From an uncultured Sphingomonadaceae bacterium (GTDB taxonomy: Bacteria > Pseudomonadota > Alphaproteobacteria > Sphingomonadales > Sphingomonadaceae), in NCBI GenBank assembly GCA_947488845.1, contig CANLBM010000018.1, positions 1 to 64,000 of the forward strand: a stretch of 64,000 nt of DNA, in the 5' to 3' direction. Positions within the stretch are counted from its first letter, which is position 1; each line of letters opens with the position of its first letter. Positions 34,172 through 44,698 of the stretch are shown one piece after another. Made by a program: the position numbers and the translations under genes. The notes below the pieces were generated by a model, which saw only the letters and a list, made by a program, of their open reading frames with translations, was not told the DNA's origin and ran no database searches.

Positions 34172-35470
34172 ATGTATGAAACATTTTATGGATTAAACGG
34201 TCGGCCTTTTCAGCTGACCCCGGATCCACATTTTTATTTCGAGAGCCTGACGCACCGCAAGGCGCTGTCCTATCTCGGCTATGGCCTCGCACAGGGCGAA
34301 GGATTCATCGTCATCACCGGCGACGTCGGCGCGGGCAAAACGACGTTGGTGAGCCATCTGATGGCGACGATCGACAAGGCGCGTCTGACTGCCGCCAATA
34401 TCGTGACCACCAAGCTGGACAGCCAGGATATCGTGCGCGTTGCTGCCAATCATTTCGATATCGACACCGACCATATGGACAAGGCGCAGCTGCTCAGCGC
34501 CTTTGAAGAATTTCTGCACGCCGAAGCAAGGGCTGGTCGCCGCTGTTTGCTGATCGTCGATGAAACGCAAAATCTGCCGGTGGATGCACTGGAAGAATTG
34601 CGGATGCTGTCCAATTTCCAGCTCGGCGGACAGGCATTGTTGCAGATATTCCTGCTCGGCCAGCCGGAGTTCCGCGACATGCTGGAAAATTCCAACCAGC
34701 TTGAGCAATTGCGTCAGAGGGTCATCGCGCATCATCATCTCGAGCCGATGAGCGCAGAGGAAATAGAACCCTATATCACCCATCGCCTGTCGAAAAGCGG
34801 TTGGTCCGGGCGGCCGAAGATTACCTCGAATGTATTCCGTTTGCTCTATGCAGAAACAGACGGCGTTCCTCGCAAAATCAACACATTGATGAGCCGGGTC
34901 TTGTTGATGGGTTCGATTGAGCATTCCGAACTGATCGACCAGGTGATGGTCGAGCGGGTGCTTGCCGATCTCAATGGCGAAGAGGTGGACATTTCCGAAC
35001 CGTCAGAATTGTCCGGGGAAATCAAGAGTCCGCTGTGGGAAAAGCCGAAGAAGGCCAGTGACACCGGCTCCGATCGTGGACCTGATGCGCCAGGCGAAAT
35101 GGCTGAACAGGATCAGGAAGCTCGATACGAGCCCCAGTTCCAACAAGCGCCTGAACCAGCTCTTGAGCCGGAACATGACAGCGTCAGTCCAACGCTCTCG
35201 CCAGCCCAGGACGATTCCGTTTCCAGGCCGGCCGCAGTAACCCCGGCCCCCGCGGCAACAAAGGCGCCAGAATTTGAGTCCGGCGCGCCCGTAATTGACG
35301 AGGAAACCGCGCAAATAATCGATATGTTTGCAAAACGGCTGTCGCTGGTAGAAAAACGCATGGATGGTCAGGAAGAAAATCTGCACCGCGTCTTGACGAT
35401 GCTCGTGGAATGGGTCGAAAACGATGTCCGGAGCAAGGAAAGCTATGTCAATGCAGGACGCGCGGCCTGA
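34172..35470 (+). CDS. XrtA-associated AAA ATPase (ExeA/GspA-like)
   Basis: A 432-residue protein beginning MYETFYGLNGRPFQLTPDPH, with Walker A GDVGAGKTT and Walker B LLIVDETQNL. The ATPase occupies residues 1-270; a disordered, Pro/Glu-rich linker (about 290-380) leads to a short C-terminal helix. It is a standard exosortase-locus gene, possibly regulating export. GGAG precedes the ATG. Confidence 0.88.
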   Translation: MYETFYGLNGRPFQLTPDPHFYFESLTHRKALSYLGYGLAQGEGFIVITGDVGAGKTTLVSHLMATIDKARLTAANIVTTKLDSQDIVRVAANHFDIDTDHMDKAQLLSAFEEFLHAEARAGRRCLLIVDETQNLPVDALEELRMLSNFQLGGQALLQIFLLGQPEFRDMLENSNQLEQLRQRVIAHHHLEPMSAEEIEPYITHRLSKSGWSGRPKITSNVFRLLYAETDGVPRKINTLMSRVLLMGSIEHSELIDQVMVERVLADLNGEEVDISEPSELSGEIKSPLWEKPKKASDTGSDRGPDAPGEMAEQDQEARYEPQFQQAPEPALEPEHDSVSPTLSPAQDDSVSRPAAVTPAPAATKAPEFESGAPVIDEETAQIIDMFAKRLSLVEKRMDGQEENLHRVLTMLVEWVENDVRSKESYVNAGRAA

Positions 35471-36347
35471 ATCTTTCGCCACGGCGGGAAAAGCGGATGC
35501 TTTGCTCAATGCCATGTCTGTCGATATCGAGGACTGGTTTCAGGTGGGAGCCTTCGAGACGGTCATCGACCGTGCCGACTGGGATCAGCTTGAGCATCGC
35601 GTAGAGCGCAACAGCGAAGCGGTGCTGGAGTTGTTCGACGAAGCGGGCATCAAGGCGACATTCTTCATCCTCGGTTGGGTGGCAGAACGCTATCCCTCCC
35701 TGATGCAGAAGATTGCCGCGGCGGGTCATGAAATTGCCAATCACGGCTATGACCATGCCCGCGTGTTCACGCTGACCCGCGAGCAGTTCCGGGATGACCT
35801 AGATCGCAGCCGGAAAATTCTGCAAGACACGTCCGGGCAAAAGATTGTCGGATATCGGGCACCGAGCTTCTCGATCGATCAGCGGACTCCCTGGGCGCAT
35901 GAAATATTGGCGGAACAGGGCTATGCCTATTCATCGAGCGTCGCACCGATCAACCATGATCATTATGGCTGGGCAGGATCGCCACGCTTCGCCTGGAAAC
36001 CCGTGGAGCAATCTGATTTCATCGAATTGCCGGTGACGACAGTGAAGCTGGGAAGCCGGATATTGGCCGCCGGCGGCGGCGGTTTTTTCAGGCTCTTGCC
36101 TTATGCTTTATATGATCAGGCTATTAGGAAAATGCACCGCGATGACGGGCGCGGGGCAATATTCTATTTTCACCCGTGGGAGATAGATCCGGAACAGCCA
36201 AGGGTCGGAAACGCACCGATAAAATCAAAGATCCGCCATTATACGAATTTGAAGAGCATGAGGGGCAAGCTGTTGCGGGCCGGGCAGAATTTCAAATGGG
36301 GCAGGGTCGACGAACTGGCCGCACTGGAAGCGGGGCTGATGCAATGA
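35445..36347 (+). CDS. Polysaccharide deacetylase, XrtA system
   Basis: A 300-residue NodB-fold deacetylase with MSVDIEDWFQ (catalytic Asp), metal-binding HGYDHARV and the C-terminal FYFHPWEID found in the DUF3473 exosortase-associated group. It should remove N-acetyl groups from the polymer. ATG at 35445 follows AAGGAAA and overlaps the upstream gene by 26 bases; 35451 is an alternative. Confidence 0.9.
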   Translation: MSMQDARPESFATAGKADALLNAMSVDIEDWFQVGAFETVIDRADWDQLEHRVERNSEAVLELFDEAGIKATFFILGWVAERYPSLMQKIAAAGHEIANHGYDHARVFTLTREQFRDDLDRSRKILQDTSGQKIVGYRAPSFSIDQRTPWAHEILAEQGYAYSSSVAPINHDHYGWAGSPRFAWKPVEQSDFIELPVTTVKLGSRILAAGGGGFFRLLPYALYDQAIRKMHRDDGRGAIFYFHPWEIDPEQPRVGNAPIKSKIRHYTNLKSMRGKLLRAGQNFKWGRVDELAALEAGLMQ

Positions 36348-37417
36348 ACATGGCATTCAAGCTAAAATCTTTGACCGTTCGCGTGCTTGATGGCCCCGAC
36401 GCCAATGAACTGGCTCGTATCGAGGCATTTGTTTCCGCTTCTCCTGAAGGCACAGTCTTTCATCGCCCTGCTTGGGTGCTATCGGTCAGCAAGGCTTGCG
36501 GCCATGAATGGCGCTATCTTCTGGCCGAAGACGATGCCGGAGCGTTGCAGGGAATATTGCCGCTTAGCCTGATACATTCGGCATTATTCGGCCGGGCACT
36601 GGTGTCTTCCGGCTTTGCCGTCGGTGGCGGAATATTGGCCAATAGTGATCAGGCGATCCGGTTGCTGGCTGATGAAGCATGGAATTTTGCCGAACGGCAC
36701 AGCTTCCCCACAGCGGAATTGCGCGGGGGACCCGTGCCTGACGACCAATGGCAGAACAAGCAGGGTGTCTATGCCGGCTTCGTCAGTCCACTGGCGGCAG
36801 ACGAGGAAAGTCAGCTGCTGGCGATCCCGCGCAAACAGCGAGCGGAGATTCGCAAGGGACTGGCCAATGACCTGACCGTGCGTGTGGGAGTCGGGGAACA
36901 GGACCGGGCCGACCATTATGCGGTCTATGCCGAAAGCGTCCGCAATCTCGGGACACCGGTTTTCCCGAAGGCATTGTTCGACGATGTCCTCGACGAATTT
37001 GGTGATGATGCCGATATCCTGACGGTGCTCCATGATGGCAAACCAGTAGCCAGCGTGTTGAGCCTTTATCACCAACAGACCGTCATGCCTTATTGGGGCG
37101 GCGGGACGTGGGATGCGCGCCGGTTCAGGGCCAATGATGTCATGTATTATAGCTTGATGAACCATGCCCGCGAACGGGGATGCAACAAGTTTGATTTCGG
37201 GCGTTCGAAATATGGCACCGGCGCTTTCTCTTTCAAGAAAAACTGGGGGTTTGAACCGCAGCCGCTGTCCTACGCGACGCGCACCGCCGACGGTGTAGAG
37301 GCGCGCGACGTCAATCCCTTGAGCCCCAAATATAAGGCCAAGATCGCCTTGTGGCAGCGTCTGCCGCTGCCGGTTGCAAATCTGATCGGACCGATGATTG
37401 CCAAGGGTCTCGGCTGA
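36344..37417 (+). CDS. FemAB-family protein, XrtA system-associated
   Basis: A 357-residue double-GNAT protein with GTVFHRPAWVLSV near the start and a FDFGRSKYGTGAFSFKKNWGF signature near residue 285, typical of the PEP-CTERM FemAB family. It probably transfers an acyl or aminoacyl group. Start overlaps the deacetylase stop (ATGA). Confidence 0.9.
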   Translation: MNMAFKLKSLTVRVLDGPDANELARIEAFVSASPEGTVFHRPAWVLSVSKACGHEWRYLLAEDDAGALQGILPLSLIHSALFGRALVSSGFAVGGGILANSDQAIRLLADEAWNFAERHSFPTAELRGGPVPDDQWQNKQGVYAGFVSPLAADEESQLLAIPRKQRAEIRKGLANDLTVRVGVGEQDRADHYAVYAESVRNLGTPVFPKALFDDVLDEFGDDADILTVLHDGKPVASVLSLYHQQTVMPYWGGGTWDARRFRANDVMYYSLMNHARERGCNKFDFGRSKYGTGAFSFKKNWGFEPQPLSYATRTADGVEARDVNPLSPKYKAKIALWQRLPLPVANLIGPMIAKGLG

Positions 37418-38640
37418 TGGGAGAAATCCTGTTTCTGGCCCATCGCGTCCCGTGGCCGCCCAATCGCGGCGACAAGATCCGTTCGCATCATTTTCTGCAG
37501 AAGCTGATGGATTGCGCGCCGGTGCACGTCGCCTGTTTCGCCGATGACGAGACGGAAAGGCAAATCGCCTGGGACCGGAAAGGGGAACTGGCATCCTGCG
37601 AAATTATCGTCCGCAACAAACCCAGATGGCGGGCCGGAATCGAGGCGCTTGTCTCGGGGAAGCCAGTGTCGCTGACATCGTTCGAGAGTTCTGAAATCAG
37701 CGCCTATGTAGCTCAGGTAATCGCCACCCGCCCGGTTGACTGCATCTTCGTATTTTCCGGACAGATGGCGCAATATATTCCACCCGATTTCGAGGGTCGT
37801 GTGGTGATGGATTTCGCCGATGTCGATAGCGCCAAATTTGAAAGCTATGCTGATGAAGGTTCCGGTCCGATGGCCTGGATCAATCGTCGCGAGGGGCGCC
37901 TGCTGAGCGCGTTCGAGAAAGATGTTGCTGCACGCGCCGACCATAGTCTGTTTGTCAGCGAAGCCGAGGCAGCGTTGTTCCGACGGCGCTCGGAATTGTC
38001 TGCCGTTCGGGTGAAGGCGGTCGGTAACGGGATCGATCTGGAATTTTATGTCGCCCGGGATGTCCATCCAGAAGGTCTCAAGGGCGAAGGGCCCATGATC
38101 CTGTTCACCGGCCAGATGGATTATCACCCGAATGTGCAGGCGGTTCAGAGCTTCAGCATGGAGGTCATGCCCGATATTCTTGCGCGTTTCCCGGAGGCAC
38201 GTTTCGCGATTGTCGGGCGGGCGCCGTCCGGGAAGGTAAAGCAATTGGACGGTCAGCACGGCACCGTCGTGGTGGGCGCGGTCGATGATATTCGCAGCTG
38301 GATCATGGCCGCCGATGTCGTGGTCGCGCCGTTGCGGATCGCCAGAGGCATTCAGAACAAGGTGCTCGAGGCGATGGCCATGGCCAGGCCGGTGGTGGCA
38401 TCGACATGCGCTGCCGAGGGCATAGACGCGATCAACGGAGAACATTTCCTGATTGCCGAATCTGTCGAGGACGAAGCTCAGCTGGTTTGCGATTTTCTGG
38501 CGGACCCGGAGCGTGCGAAACGACTGGGCGAGCAGGCCGGGATATTGATCCACGATCAATATTCCTGGGAAACGCAGCTCGCCAGCCTGCCTGCGCTGTG
38601 CGGATTTTCTGCCGCTGTTGTGGCCGAGGCCGCAGCATGA
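37417..38640 (+). CDS. Glycosyltransferase, XrtA system (TIGR03087-like)
   Basis: A 407-residue GT-B fold glycosyltransferase with the family start MGEILFLAHRVPWPPNRGDKI and the C-terminal nucleotide-sugar region (ANPGIQNK-like RGIQNKVLEAMAMARPVVAS). It adds a sugar to the growing repeat unit. The FemAB stop and this start share TGATG. Confidence 0.9.
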   Translation: MGEILFLAHRVPWPPNRGDKIRSHHFLQKLMDCAPVHVACFADDETERQIAWDRKGELASCEIIVRNKPRWRAGIEALVSGKPVSLTSFESSEISAYVAQVIATRPVDCIFVFSGQMAQYIPPDFEGRVVMDFADVDSAKFESYADEGSGPMAWINRREGRLLSAFEKDVAARADHSLFVSEAEAALFRRRSELSAVRVKAVGNGIDLEFYVARDVHPEGLKGEGPMILFTGQMDYHPNVQAVQSFSMEVMPDILARFPEARFAIVGRAPSGKVKQLDGQHGTVVVGAVDDIRSWIMAADVVVAPLRIARGIQNKVLEAMAMARPVVASTCAAEGIDAINGEHFLIAESVEDEAQLVCDFLADPERAKRLGEQAGILIHDQYSWETQLASLPALCGFSAAVVAEAAA

Positions 38641-40190
38641 CGAGCGCGACGGCGGACCAGGTCGCGACCGAAGCAAAGTCGACGATGTCCGTTTCGCTCT
38701 GGTCGAAACATCTGAAATTGCTGGCGATTGCCAGTCTGGCAATTGTCGCGATATTCTCGCGCGACGGTGCCGATATGGTGCGGAACTGGTGGAATATCTC
38801 CACCTATAATCACTGCCTGCTGATTTTGCCGATCCTCTATTACTTGGTGCAGCAGCGATGGGAAGAACTAGCGAAGCTTGCGCCGGAGTTCTGGTTGCCT
38901 GGACTATTATGGACTGGCCTTGCGTCTTTAGGATGGTTGTTGGGCGAAGCCGCAGGCGTTGCTCTCGCACGTCACCTCGGATTGCTGATGATGCTGCAGG
39001 GCGCGGTGGTGACGCTGCTCGGTCCGACGGTAGCGCGGGGCTTGATATTCCCCTTGGGCTTCAGTTTTTTCCTGGTGCCGTTCGGCGAGGAATTTGTGCC
39101 CTTTCTGCAGATGGTTACCGCCAAATTGTCGATGGTCTTTCTCGGCTGGGCCGACATTCCGGCCTTTATCGATGGCGTGTTCATATCCACGCCCACCGGT
39201 TATTTCGAGGTTGCCGAAGCCTGTTCCGGGATCAAGTTCCTGATCGCGATGCTCGCCTATGGGGCGCTGGTTTCCAATATCTGCTTCCGCAGCTGGAAGC
39301 GCCGGATATTGTTCATGTCAGCGGCGGTGATCGTGCCAGTTGTCGCCAATGGCATCCGCGCATTCGGCACGATGTATATCGCGCATCACACCACGCTCGA
39401 TTTCGCCGCCGGTTTCGATCATATTTTCTATGGCTGGTTTTTCTTTGCCTTTGTCCTGATCCTGGTGATGGCGATCGGCTGGCCTTTTTTCGATCGCAAG
39501 ATTGACGACCCGATGATCGACGGCGAAGCCTTGAGGGGGAAGCAAAGTCTTCCGGCAACCGGGGAAAAGCCGCTCAAGGTGATGGCCGCAATGGCCGTGA
39601 TCATTCTGATTCCCGTGATCTGGACGTCGGCGCTAGCTGCCCAGGAATCGCCTGTTCCCGATCGGATTGCCCTTCCGGTCGTGGCCGGTTGGGAGCGCGT
39701 GGATTACCAGCCCCTCTATCCCTGGCAACCGGTGTTTGACCGTTCGAGTCATCAGCTGTTCGGTCGCTACCGGAACGCGTCGACCGGAATGGAAGTCGAT
39801 CTCTCCATTGCTGTCTACGACCGTCAGGAAGAAGGGCGCGAGATTGTCGGCTATGGGCAGGGCGCTCTGGTTCCGAATACGCATTGGTCGTGGAACCGCG
39901 ATCTGGATGCGCCGGACGGGGCTGCCGCAGTCGAACTGATCGCACCCGGACCGGTGGTCCGCGACGTGGTCTCCTTTTACCGGATCGGTGGAAAGCTCAC
40001 CGGCAGCGGTTCGGTGGTGAAGCTGGAAACAATGAAGAGCAGGATATTCGGCGGGCCGCAGCAGGCGGTCGCGATACTTGTTTCGTCGGAAACAAATCGC
40101 GATGTATCGCCTCGTATTTCGATCGACGCCTTTCTGAATGATTTGGGTCCGGTCGACAAATTGGCTGACGAGATGGCGGGGCTGCGCTAG
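38637..40190 (+). CDS. xrtA: Exosortase A (XrtA) with EpsI-type C-terminal domain
   Basis: A 517-residue multi-pass membrane protein. The transpeptidase triad is visible: cysteine in EACSGIKFL, arginine in NGIRAFGTM and histidine in DHIFYGW. Exosortases recognise C-terminal PEP-CTERM signals on exported proteins, like an archaeal/bacterial sortase analogue. The last 190 residues form the soluble EpsI-like (DUF3485) part. It overlaps the glycosyltransferase stop by four bases. No PEP-CTERM protein is found in this window. Confidence 0.93.
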   Translation: MTSATADQVATEAKSTMSVSLWSKHLKLLAIASLAIVAIFSRDGADMVRNWWNISTYNHCLLILPILYYLVQQRWEELAKLAPEFWLPGLLWTGLASLGWLLGEAAGVALARHLGLLMMLQGAVVTLLGPTVARGLIFPLGFSFFLVPFGEEFVPFLQMVTAKLSMVFLGWADIPAFIDGVFISTPTGYFEVAEACSGIKFLIAMLAYGALVSNICFRSWKRRILFMSAAVIVPVVANGIRAFGTMYIAHHTTLDFAAGFDHIFYGWFFFAFVLILVMAIGWPFFDRKIDDPMIDGEALRGKQSLPATGEKPLKVMAAMAVIILIPVIWTSALAAQESPVPDRIALPVVAGWERVDYQPLYPWQPVFDRSSHQLFGRYRNASTGMEVDLSIAVYDRQEEGREIVGYGQGALVPNTHWSWNRDLDAPDGAAAVELIAPGPVVRDVVSFYRIGGKLTGSGSVVKLETMKSRIFGGPQQAVAILVSSETNRDVSPRISIDAFLNDLGPVDKLADEMAGLR

Positions 40191-40200
40191 GGCGCCCATT

Positions 40201-42096
40201 ATGTGCGGAATTGCAGGAATCTTTCATCTGGAGACGGCCAAGCCGGTTGATCCCGATCGCCTGCGCAAGATGACCGACGCTCTCGGCCACCGCGGCCCCG
40301 ACGGTTCGGGCATCTGGACCGCGCCGGGTGTCGGGCTTGGCCATCGCCGACTTTCGATCATCGATCTGGAAGGCGGTGCGCAGCCGATGCTGACGCCCGA
40401 CGAGGCGCAGATACTGAGCTTCAACGGCGAGATTTATAATTTTCTCGAAGTGCGCGCGGAGCTCGAATGCCTCGGCCACCAGTTCCAGACCAGCAGCGAC
40501 AGCGAAGTCATCCTTTTTGCCTGGCGGCAATGGGGAGTGGATTGCCTCAAGCGGCTGAACGGCATGTTTGCCTTCGCGATCTATGACCAGCGCAGCCGAC
40601 AATTGTTCCTCGCCCGGGACCGCTTGGGTGTGAAACCGTTGTTTTACGCGCGGGTTTCCGACGGCAGCATATTGTTCGGGTCCGAACTTAAAGCCTTGCT
40701 GGCCAATCCATTGCTACGCCGCGACCCGAACATCACGGCAGTGGATGACTATCTGGCCTTTGGCTATGTGCCGGACCAGACTTCCTTGCTGAAGGGCGTG
40801 AAGAAACTCGCCGCCGGTCATTATCTTTTGCTCGAGCAAGGCAAGCCGGAACCTGAATCTGTACAATATTGGGATATGGATTTCAGCCAGCGGAGCAAGG
40901 GGTCGGCCAGGGACCTTGAGGAGGAACTGGTCGAGCTGCTCAAGCAGGCGGTCAGCTCGCGGATGATTGCAGATGTGCCGTTGGGAGCCTTTCTCTCGGG
41001 CGGGGTCGACAGTAGCGCTGTGGTCGCCCTGATGGCCGAGAATAATCGCCGGGCGGTCAAGACCTGCTCGATCGGCTTTGACCAGCAATCGCTCGACGAG
41101 ACGGGCTACGCACGTGCGATAGCGGAGCGCTTCCAGACCGATCATCGCGAGCGTATCGTGGCCTCTGATGATTTCGGTCTGATCGATACGCTGGCTGACC
41201 ATTTCGACGAACCCTTTGCCGACGCCTCCGCGCTGCCGACCTATCGGGTAAGCGAACTGGCGCGCGAAACGGTGACCGTGGCGCTGTCCGGCGACGGCGC
41301 GGACGAAGCGATGGCCGGATATCGCCGTCATGTCTTCCACCATGCCGAAGAGCGGGTGAGGGGGCTTTTGCCGCAATCCTTCCGCGGGCCGGTCCTGGGC
41401 TGGCTCGGTTCTGTCTATCCCAAGGCCGACTGGGCACCGCAACCGTTTCGCGCCAAGTCTACCCTGCTGTCGCTGGCGAGGAGCGGACCGGAGGGCTATG
41501 CCGAAGCTGTCGGCGTGACGACGCCTTCCGGCAGACGGTCGGTCTATTCCGATGCGATGCGGCGCGATCTGGGAGAATATCACGCCGAGCAGCGGATGAT
41601 CGACCTGATGGAAAATGCGCCGGCGCAAAATGGTCTCGACCAGGCCCAATATGCCGATATGAAAATGTGGCTGCCCGGCGACATATTGACCAAGGTCGAC
41701 CGCACCAGCATGGCGGTGGGACTGGAGGCGCGGGAACCGTTGCTGGATTACAGGCTGATGGAATTTGCCGCGAAGCTGCCGGCCAATTTGCGGGTGCACA
41801 AGGGGCAGGGCAAATATCTGCTGAAAAAGTCGATGGAGAAATATCTGCCCAATGATATTCTCTACCGGCCAAAAATGGGCTTTGTCACGCCGATTGCCCA
41901 ATGGTTTCGCGGACCGCTGGCCGATCAGGCGCGGGATATCACCAGCGGTGGAGCGTTGGCGCGCACCGGCTGGTTTGACAGCAAATCTCTGCGCAAGGTT
42001 GCGGATGACCATATCGCCGGACGTTCCGATAACAGCCGTCTATTGTGGCAGCTGCTTATGCTCGACAAGAGTCTGCAGCGTTTATTCGGCCTCTGA
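40201..42096 (+). CDS. asnB: XrtA-associated amidotransferase (asparagine synthetase-like)
   Basis: A 631-residue glutamine-dependent amidotransferase. Met is followed by the nucleophile Cys-2 (MCGIAGIF), and the synthetase half has the PP-loop SGGVDSS near 262. In exosortase loci such proteins probably amidate a sugar carboxyl or related group. Starts 11 bases after xrtA and ends the operon, overlapping truA on the other strand. Confidence 0.9.
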   Translation: MCGIAGIFHLETAKPVDPDRLRKMTDALGHRGPDGSGIWTAPGVGLGHRRLSIIDLEGGAQPMLTPDEAQILSFNGEIYNFLEVRAELECLGHQFQTSSDSEVILFAWRQWGVDCLKRLNGMFAFAIYDQRSRQLFLARDRLGVKPLFYARVSDGSILFGSELKALLANPLLRRDPNITAVDDYLAFGYVPDQTSLLKGVKKLAAGHYLLLEQGKPEPESVQYWDMDFSQRSKGSARDLEEELVELLKQAVSSRMIADVPLGAFLSGGVDSSAVVALMAENNRRAVKTCSIGFDQQSLDETGYARAIAERFQTDHRERIVASDDFGLIDTLADHFDEPFADASALPTYRVSELARETVTVALSGDGADEAMAGYRRHVFHHAEERVRGLLPQSFRGPVLGWLGSVYPKADWAPQPFRAKSTLLSLARSGPEGYAEAVGVTTPSGRRSVYSDAMRRDLGEYHAEQRMIDLMENAPAQNGLDQAQYADMKMWLPGDILTKVDRTSMAVGLEAREPLLDYRLMEFAAKLPANLRVHKGQGKYLLKKSMEKYLPNDILYRPKMGFVTPIAQWFRGPLADQARDITSGGALARTGWFDSKSLRKVADDHIAGRSDNSRLLWQLLMLDKSLQRLFGL

Positions 42097-42840
42097 CACC
42101 GGCGGGTAGAGAGCCTCGACGAAATAGAGGCCGTCGGGCGGCGCGTTGAAGCCGAGCGCATTGCGATCCTTTGCCGCCAGCGCGTTTTTCAAGTCGCCTT
42201 TGGACCATGTGCCCGTGCCGACCAGTTTCAGACAGCCGACAATCGACCGCACCTGATGGTGGAGAAATGAGCGGGCGGCTACCTCGACTTCAATCTCGTC
42301 GCCAAAGCGGCTGACCGATATGCTGTCGAGCGTCTTTACCGGGCTTTGCGCCTGACAATGGGTCGAACGGAAAGTGGTGAAATCATGCTGCCCGATCAGT
42401 AGCTGCGCCGCATCATGCATCGCTTCTGCGTCGAGAACCGGGGCGACCTGCCAGCTCAGGCCGCGATCGAAGGTCAGCGGCGCGCGACGATTCGTGATCT
42501 TGTAAAGATAGCGTCGGCCCTCGCAGGCAAAGCGGGCGTGCCATTCGTCATCGACAATTTCGCATGCCAGCACCGCGACCGGGTTGGGCCGTAGGCCCGC
42601 GTTGATGCCTTCGCGCAAGCGAAAGGGTGTCAGCCTGGTATCGAGATCGAAATGCGCGCGCATCGCCAGCGCGTGGACGCCAGCATCGGTTCTGCCTGCG
42701 GCAAAAACCCGGACCGTCTGGCCGGTGATTTTCTTGATTGAATCCTCGACCGCTTGCTGGACGCTGGGGCCATGGTCCTGATGCTGCCAGCCCATGAACG
42801 GGCGGCCATCATATTCCAGAGTGAGGGCAAAGCGGGTCAT
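42082..42840 (-). CDS. truA: tRNA pseudouridine synthase A
   Basis: A 252-residue enzyme making pseudouridine at positions 38-40 of tRNAs. The catalytic aspartate is in [12 protein letters not shown]. It overlaps the fmt stop upstream by four bases, and its own 3' end overlaps the convergent amidotransferase gene by 15 bases. Confidence 0.95.
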   Translation of the reverse strand: MTRFALTLEYDGRPFMGWQHQDHGPSVQQAVEDSIKKITGQTVRVFAAGRTDAGVHALAMRAHFDLDTRLTPFRLREGINAGLRPNPVAVLACEIVDDEWHARFACEGRRYLYKITNRRAPLTFDRGLSWQVAPVLDAEAMHDAAQLLIGQHDFTTFRSTHCQAQSPVKTLDSISVSRFGDEIEVEVAARSFLHHQVRSIVGCLKLVGTGTWSKGDLKNALAAKDRNALGFNAPPDGLYFVEALYPPVSEAE

Positions 42841-43742
42841 TGCAATAAGGTCCCTGCGGGAATTTTTGTACCGTTGAGGAAGGATTTCAGTTCCATTGCC
42901 GGTTTGCCGGCTTTTTGAACGACTTTGGGCTGGATCGATCCGGTGCTGCAGCCGATCAGAAGCTGATCGTCCAATATTGTGCCAGCCGGTCCAGTCGTTT
43001 CGCTGACCTGCGCTTCGAGAATGCGATACCGGCTGCTCTGATATTCGAAAAAGGCGCCTGGTTGAGGATTATAGGCACGTATCTGGCGTTCGACCTGATC
43101 TGCCGACTGGCTGAAATCGAGGCGCGCATCCTGTTTTTCAATCTTCCTGGCATAGGTGGCAAGCGTGTCATCTTGTGTTTCCGGCGGATATTCCGTTGGC
43201 GAGGCAAGATATTGAACCATGAGTGCGGCACCCGTATTGGCTAATTCCTCAGTCAGTTCGCCAGCGGTTTTTCCGTCAATGGGCGTTTCCGATTTCAGCA
43301 GCATGGGTCCCGTGTCCAGCCCCGCTTCCATCTGCATGATCGTGATGCCGGTCTCCGTATCTCCCGCGAGAATGGCTCTCTGGACCGGAGCAGCGCCGCG
43401 CCAGCGGGGGAGCAGGGAGCCGTGAATATTGAGGCAACCCGTCTTCGGCGCATCGAGAATCGCCTGTGGCAGAATCAGGCCGTAGGCAGCGACAATAGCG
43501 ACATCGAGATCGAGCGCGGCGAATCCGGATTGCGCCGCTTCGTCTTTGAGGGAGGCCGGAGTCCTTACCGGCAGCCCCAAACTCTCGGCCAGTTGCTGGA
43601 CAGGCGAGGGGCTAAGCTGCTTCCCGCGTCCGGCACGGCGCGGGGGCTGCGAATAGACCGCAACAATTTCATGTCCGGCATCGTGCAGCGCTTGCAGCGC
43701 AGGAACGGCAAAATCCGGGGTTCCCATAAAGGCTAGGCGCAT
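42837..43742 (-). CDS. fmt: Methionyl-tRNA formyltransferase
   Basis: A 301-residue enzyme formylating the initiator Met-tRNA. Visible are [16 protein letters not shown] at the start and [15 protein letters not shown] with the active-site region near 108. The ATG at 43742 is preferred over 43766 as it is the conserved family start. Peptide deformylase, which removes the formyl group, is encoded 4 kb away at 47629. Confidence 0.95.
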   Translation of the reverse strand: MRLAFMGTPDFAVPALQALHDAGHEIVAVYSQPPRRAGRGKQLSPSPVQQLAESLGLPVRTPASLKDEAAQSGFAALDLDVAIVAAYGLILPQAILDAPKTGCLNIHGSLLPRWRGAAPVQRAILAGDTETGITIMQMEAGLDTGPMLLKSETPIDGKTAGELTEELANTGAALMVQYLASPTEYPPETQDDTLATYARKIEKQDARLDFSQSADQVERQIRAYNPQPGAFFEYQSSRYRILEAQVSETTGPAGTILDDQLLIGCSTGSIQPKVVQKAGKPAMELKSFLNGTKIPAGTLLQ

Positions 43743-43818
43743 AAAATCTCGCTTGTGTGTGGCCAAACTGTAGCTAAGTTCTTGGCAGGTGACGCAATAT
43801 GTCCCTAAAGGTCAAATC

Positions 43819-44421
43819 ATGGCATCGCAAGAGATCGAAAATCTGGTTCAGGCCCTGGCCAAACTTCCCGGTCTTGGTCCGCGTTCGGCGCGGCGAGCGG
43901 TATTATATCTGCTGAAACGTCCGGAAACGGCGATGAAACCGATATTGGCAGCAATGACGACCGTCGAAGAACGGCTCGTGACCTGCGGCATATGCGGCAA
44001 TGTCGATACGCAGGATCCCTGCCAGATATGCAATGATCTGCGCCGCGACGAGAAAGCGCTGTGCGTGGTTGAAGAAGTATCGGACCTCTGGGCTTTGGAC
44101 AAATCCCGGCTGTTCCCCGGAAAATTCCATGTGCTCGGCGGACGATTGTCGGCACTGGACGGGGTAAGACCGGAAGACATCGCAATCGACAAGCTGATCA
44201 AACGGGTCGAGCAGGGCGGTATTGATGAAGTCGTGCTGGCTATGAATGCCACATTGGAAGGACAGACGACCGCCCATTATATTGCCGAACGGCTAGAAAA
44301 TTATCCGCTGCGGCTCAGCCAGCTATCCCACGGCATACCGGTAGGAGGGGAGCTGGATTATCTCGATGAAGGCACGCTTGCGCAGGCGCTGCGTTCACGA
44401 CGGCCGGTCAATCAGGATTGA
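43819..44421 (+). CDS. recR: Recombination mediator RecR
   Basis: A 200-residue protein with the helix-hairpin-helix ([11 protein letters not shown]), the four-cysteine zinc finger (CGICGN...CQIC) and a Toprim domain. It works with RecF/RecO in gap repair. In many bacteria recR follows dnaX and ybaB; here those two genes lie 17 kb away. Confidence 0.95.
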   Translation: MASQEIENLVQALAKLPGLGPRSARRAVLYLLKRPETAMKPILAAMTTVEERLVTCGICGNVDTQDPCQICNDLRRDEKALCVVEEVSDLWALDKSRLFPGKFHVLGGRLSALDGVRPEDIAIDKLIKRVEQGGIDEVVLAMNATLEGQTTAHYIAERLENYPLRLSQLSHGIPVGGELDYLDEGTLAQALRSRRPVNQD

Positions 44422-44540
44422 TACGATACGCCGTCGCGCATCCAAACCGCTCCCTGAGCCGGAAATCAGAGCAGACTAATTGTGTCTTGACGGCAACAGC
44501 CGACTCGATAGGCGGCCAATTCCGACTGATGAATACATTG

Positions 44541-44567
44541 AAAAAGCGCCGATTTTAGCGCTTTTTT
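44541..44567 (+). terminator. Rho-independent terminator downstream of recR
   Basis: AAAAAGCGC-CGATTTTA-GCGCTTTTTT; symmetrical, so it could act in both directions. Confidence 0.85.
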
Positions 44568-44698
44568 CTGTTGGTTAAGCGCGTGATTGAACATCCTTGA
44601 CGTAGCGGCTGTATGACGACCACAATGCAGGCCATAAAAATAAAAAGTTAGTCCTCCCCAAGAAGGCAATGAGACTAACAATCAGGAGAGAGTATATT

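Noticed and set aside
37270..38970. Long minus-strand frame of 566 codons
   Set aside because: Antisense to the glycosyltransferase and exosortase genes, with no domain.
40714..42012. Minus-strand frame of 432 codons
   Set aside because: Antisense to the amidotransferase, which has complete family motifs.
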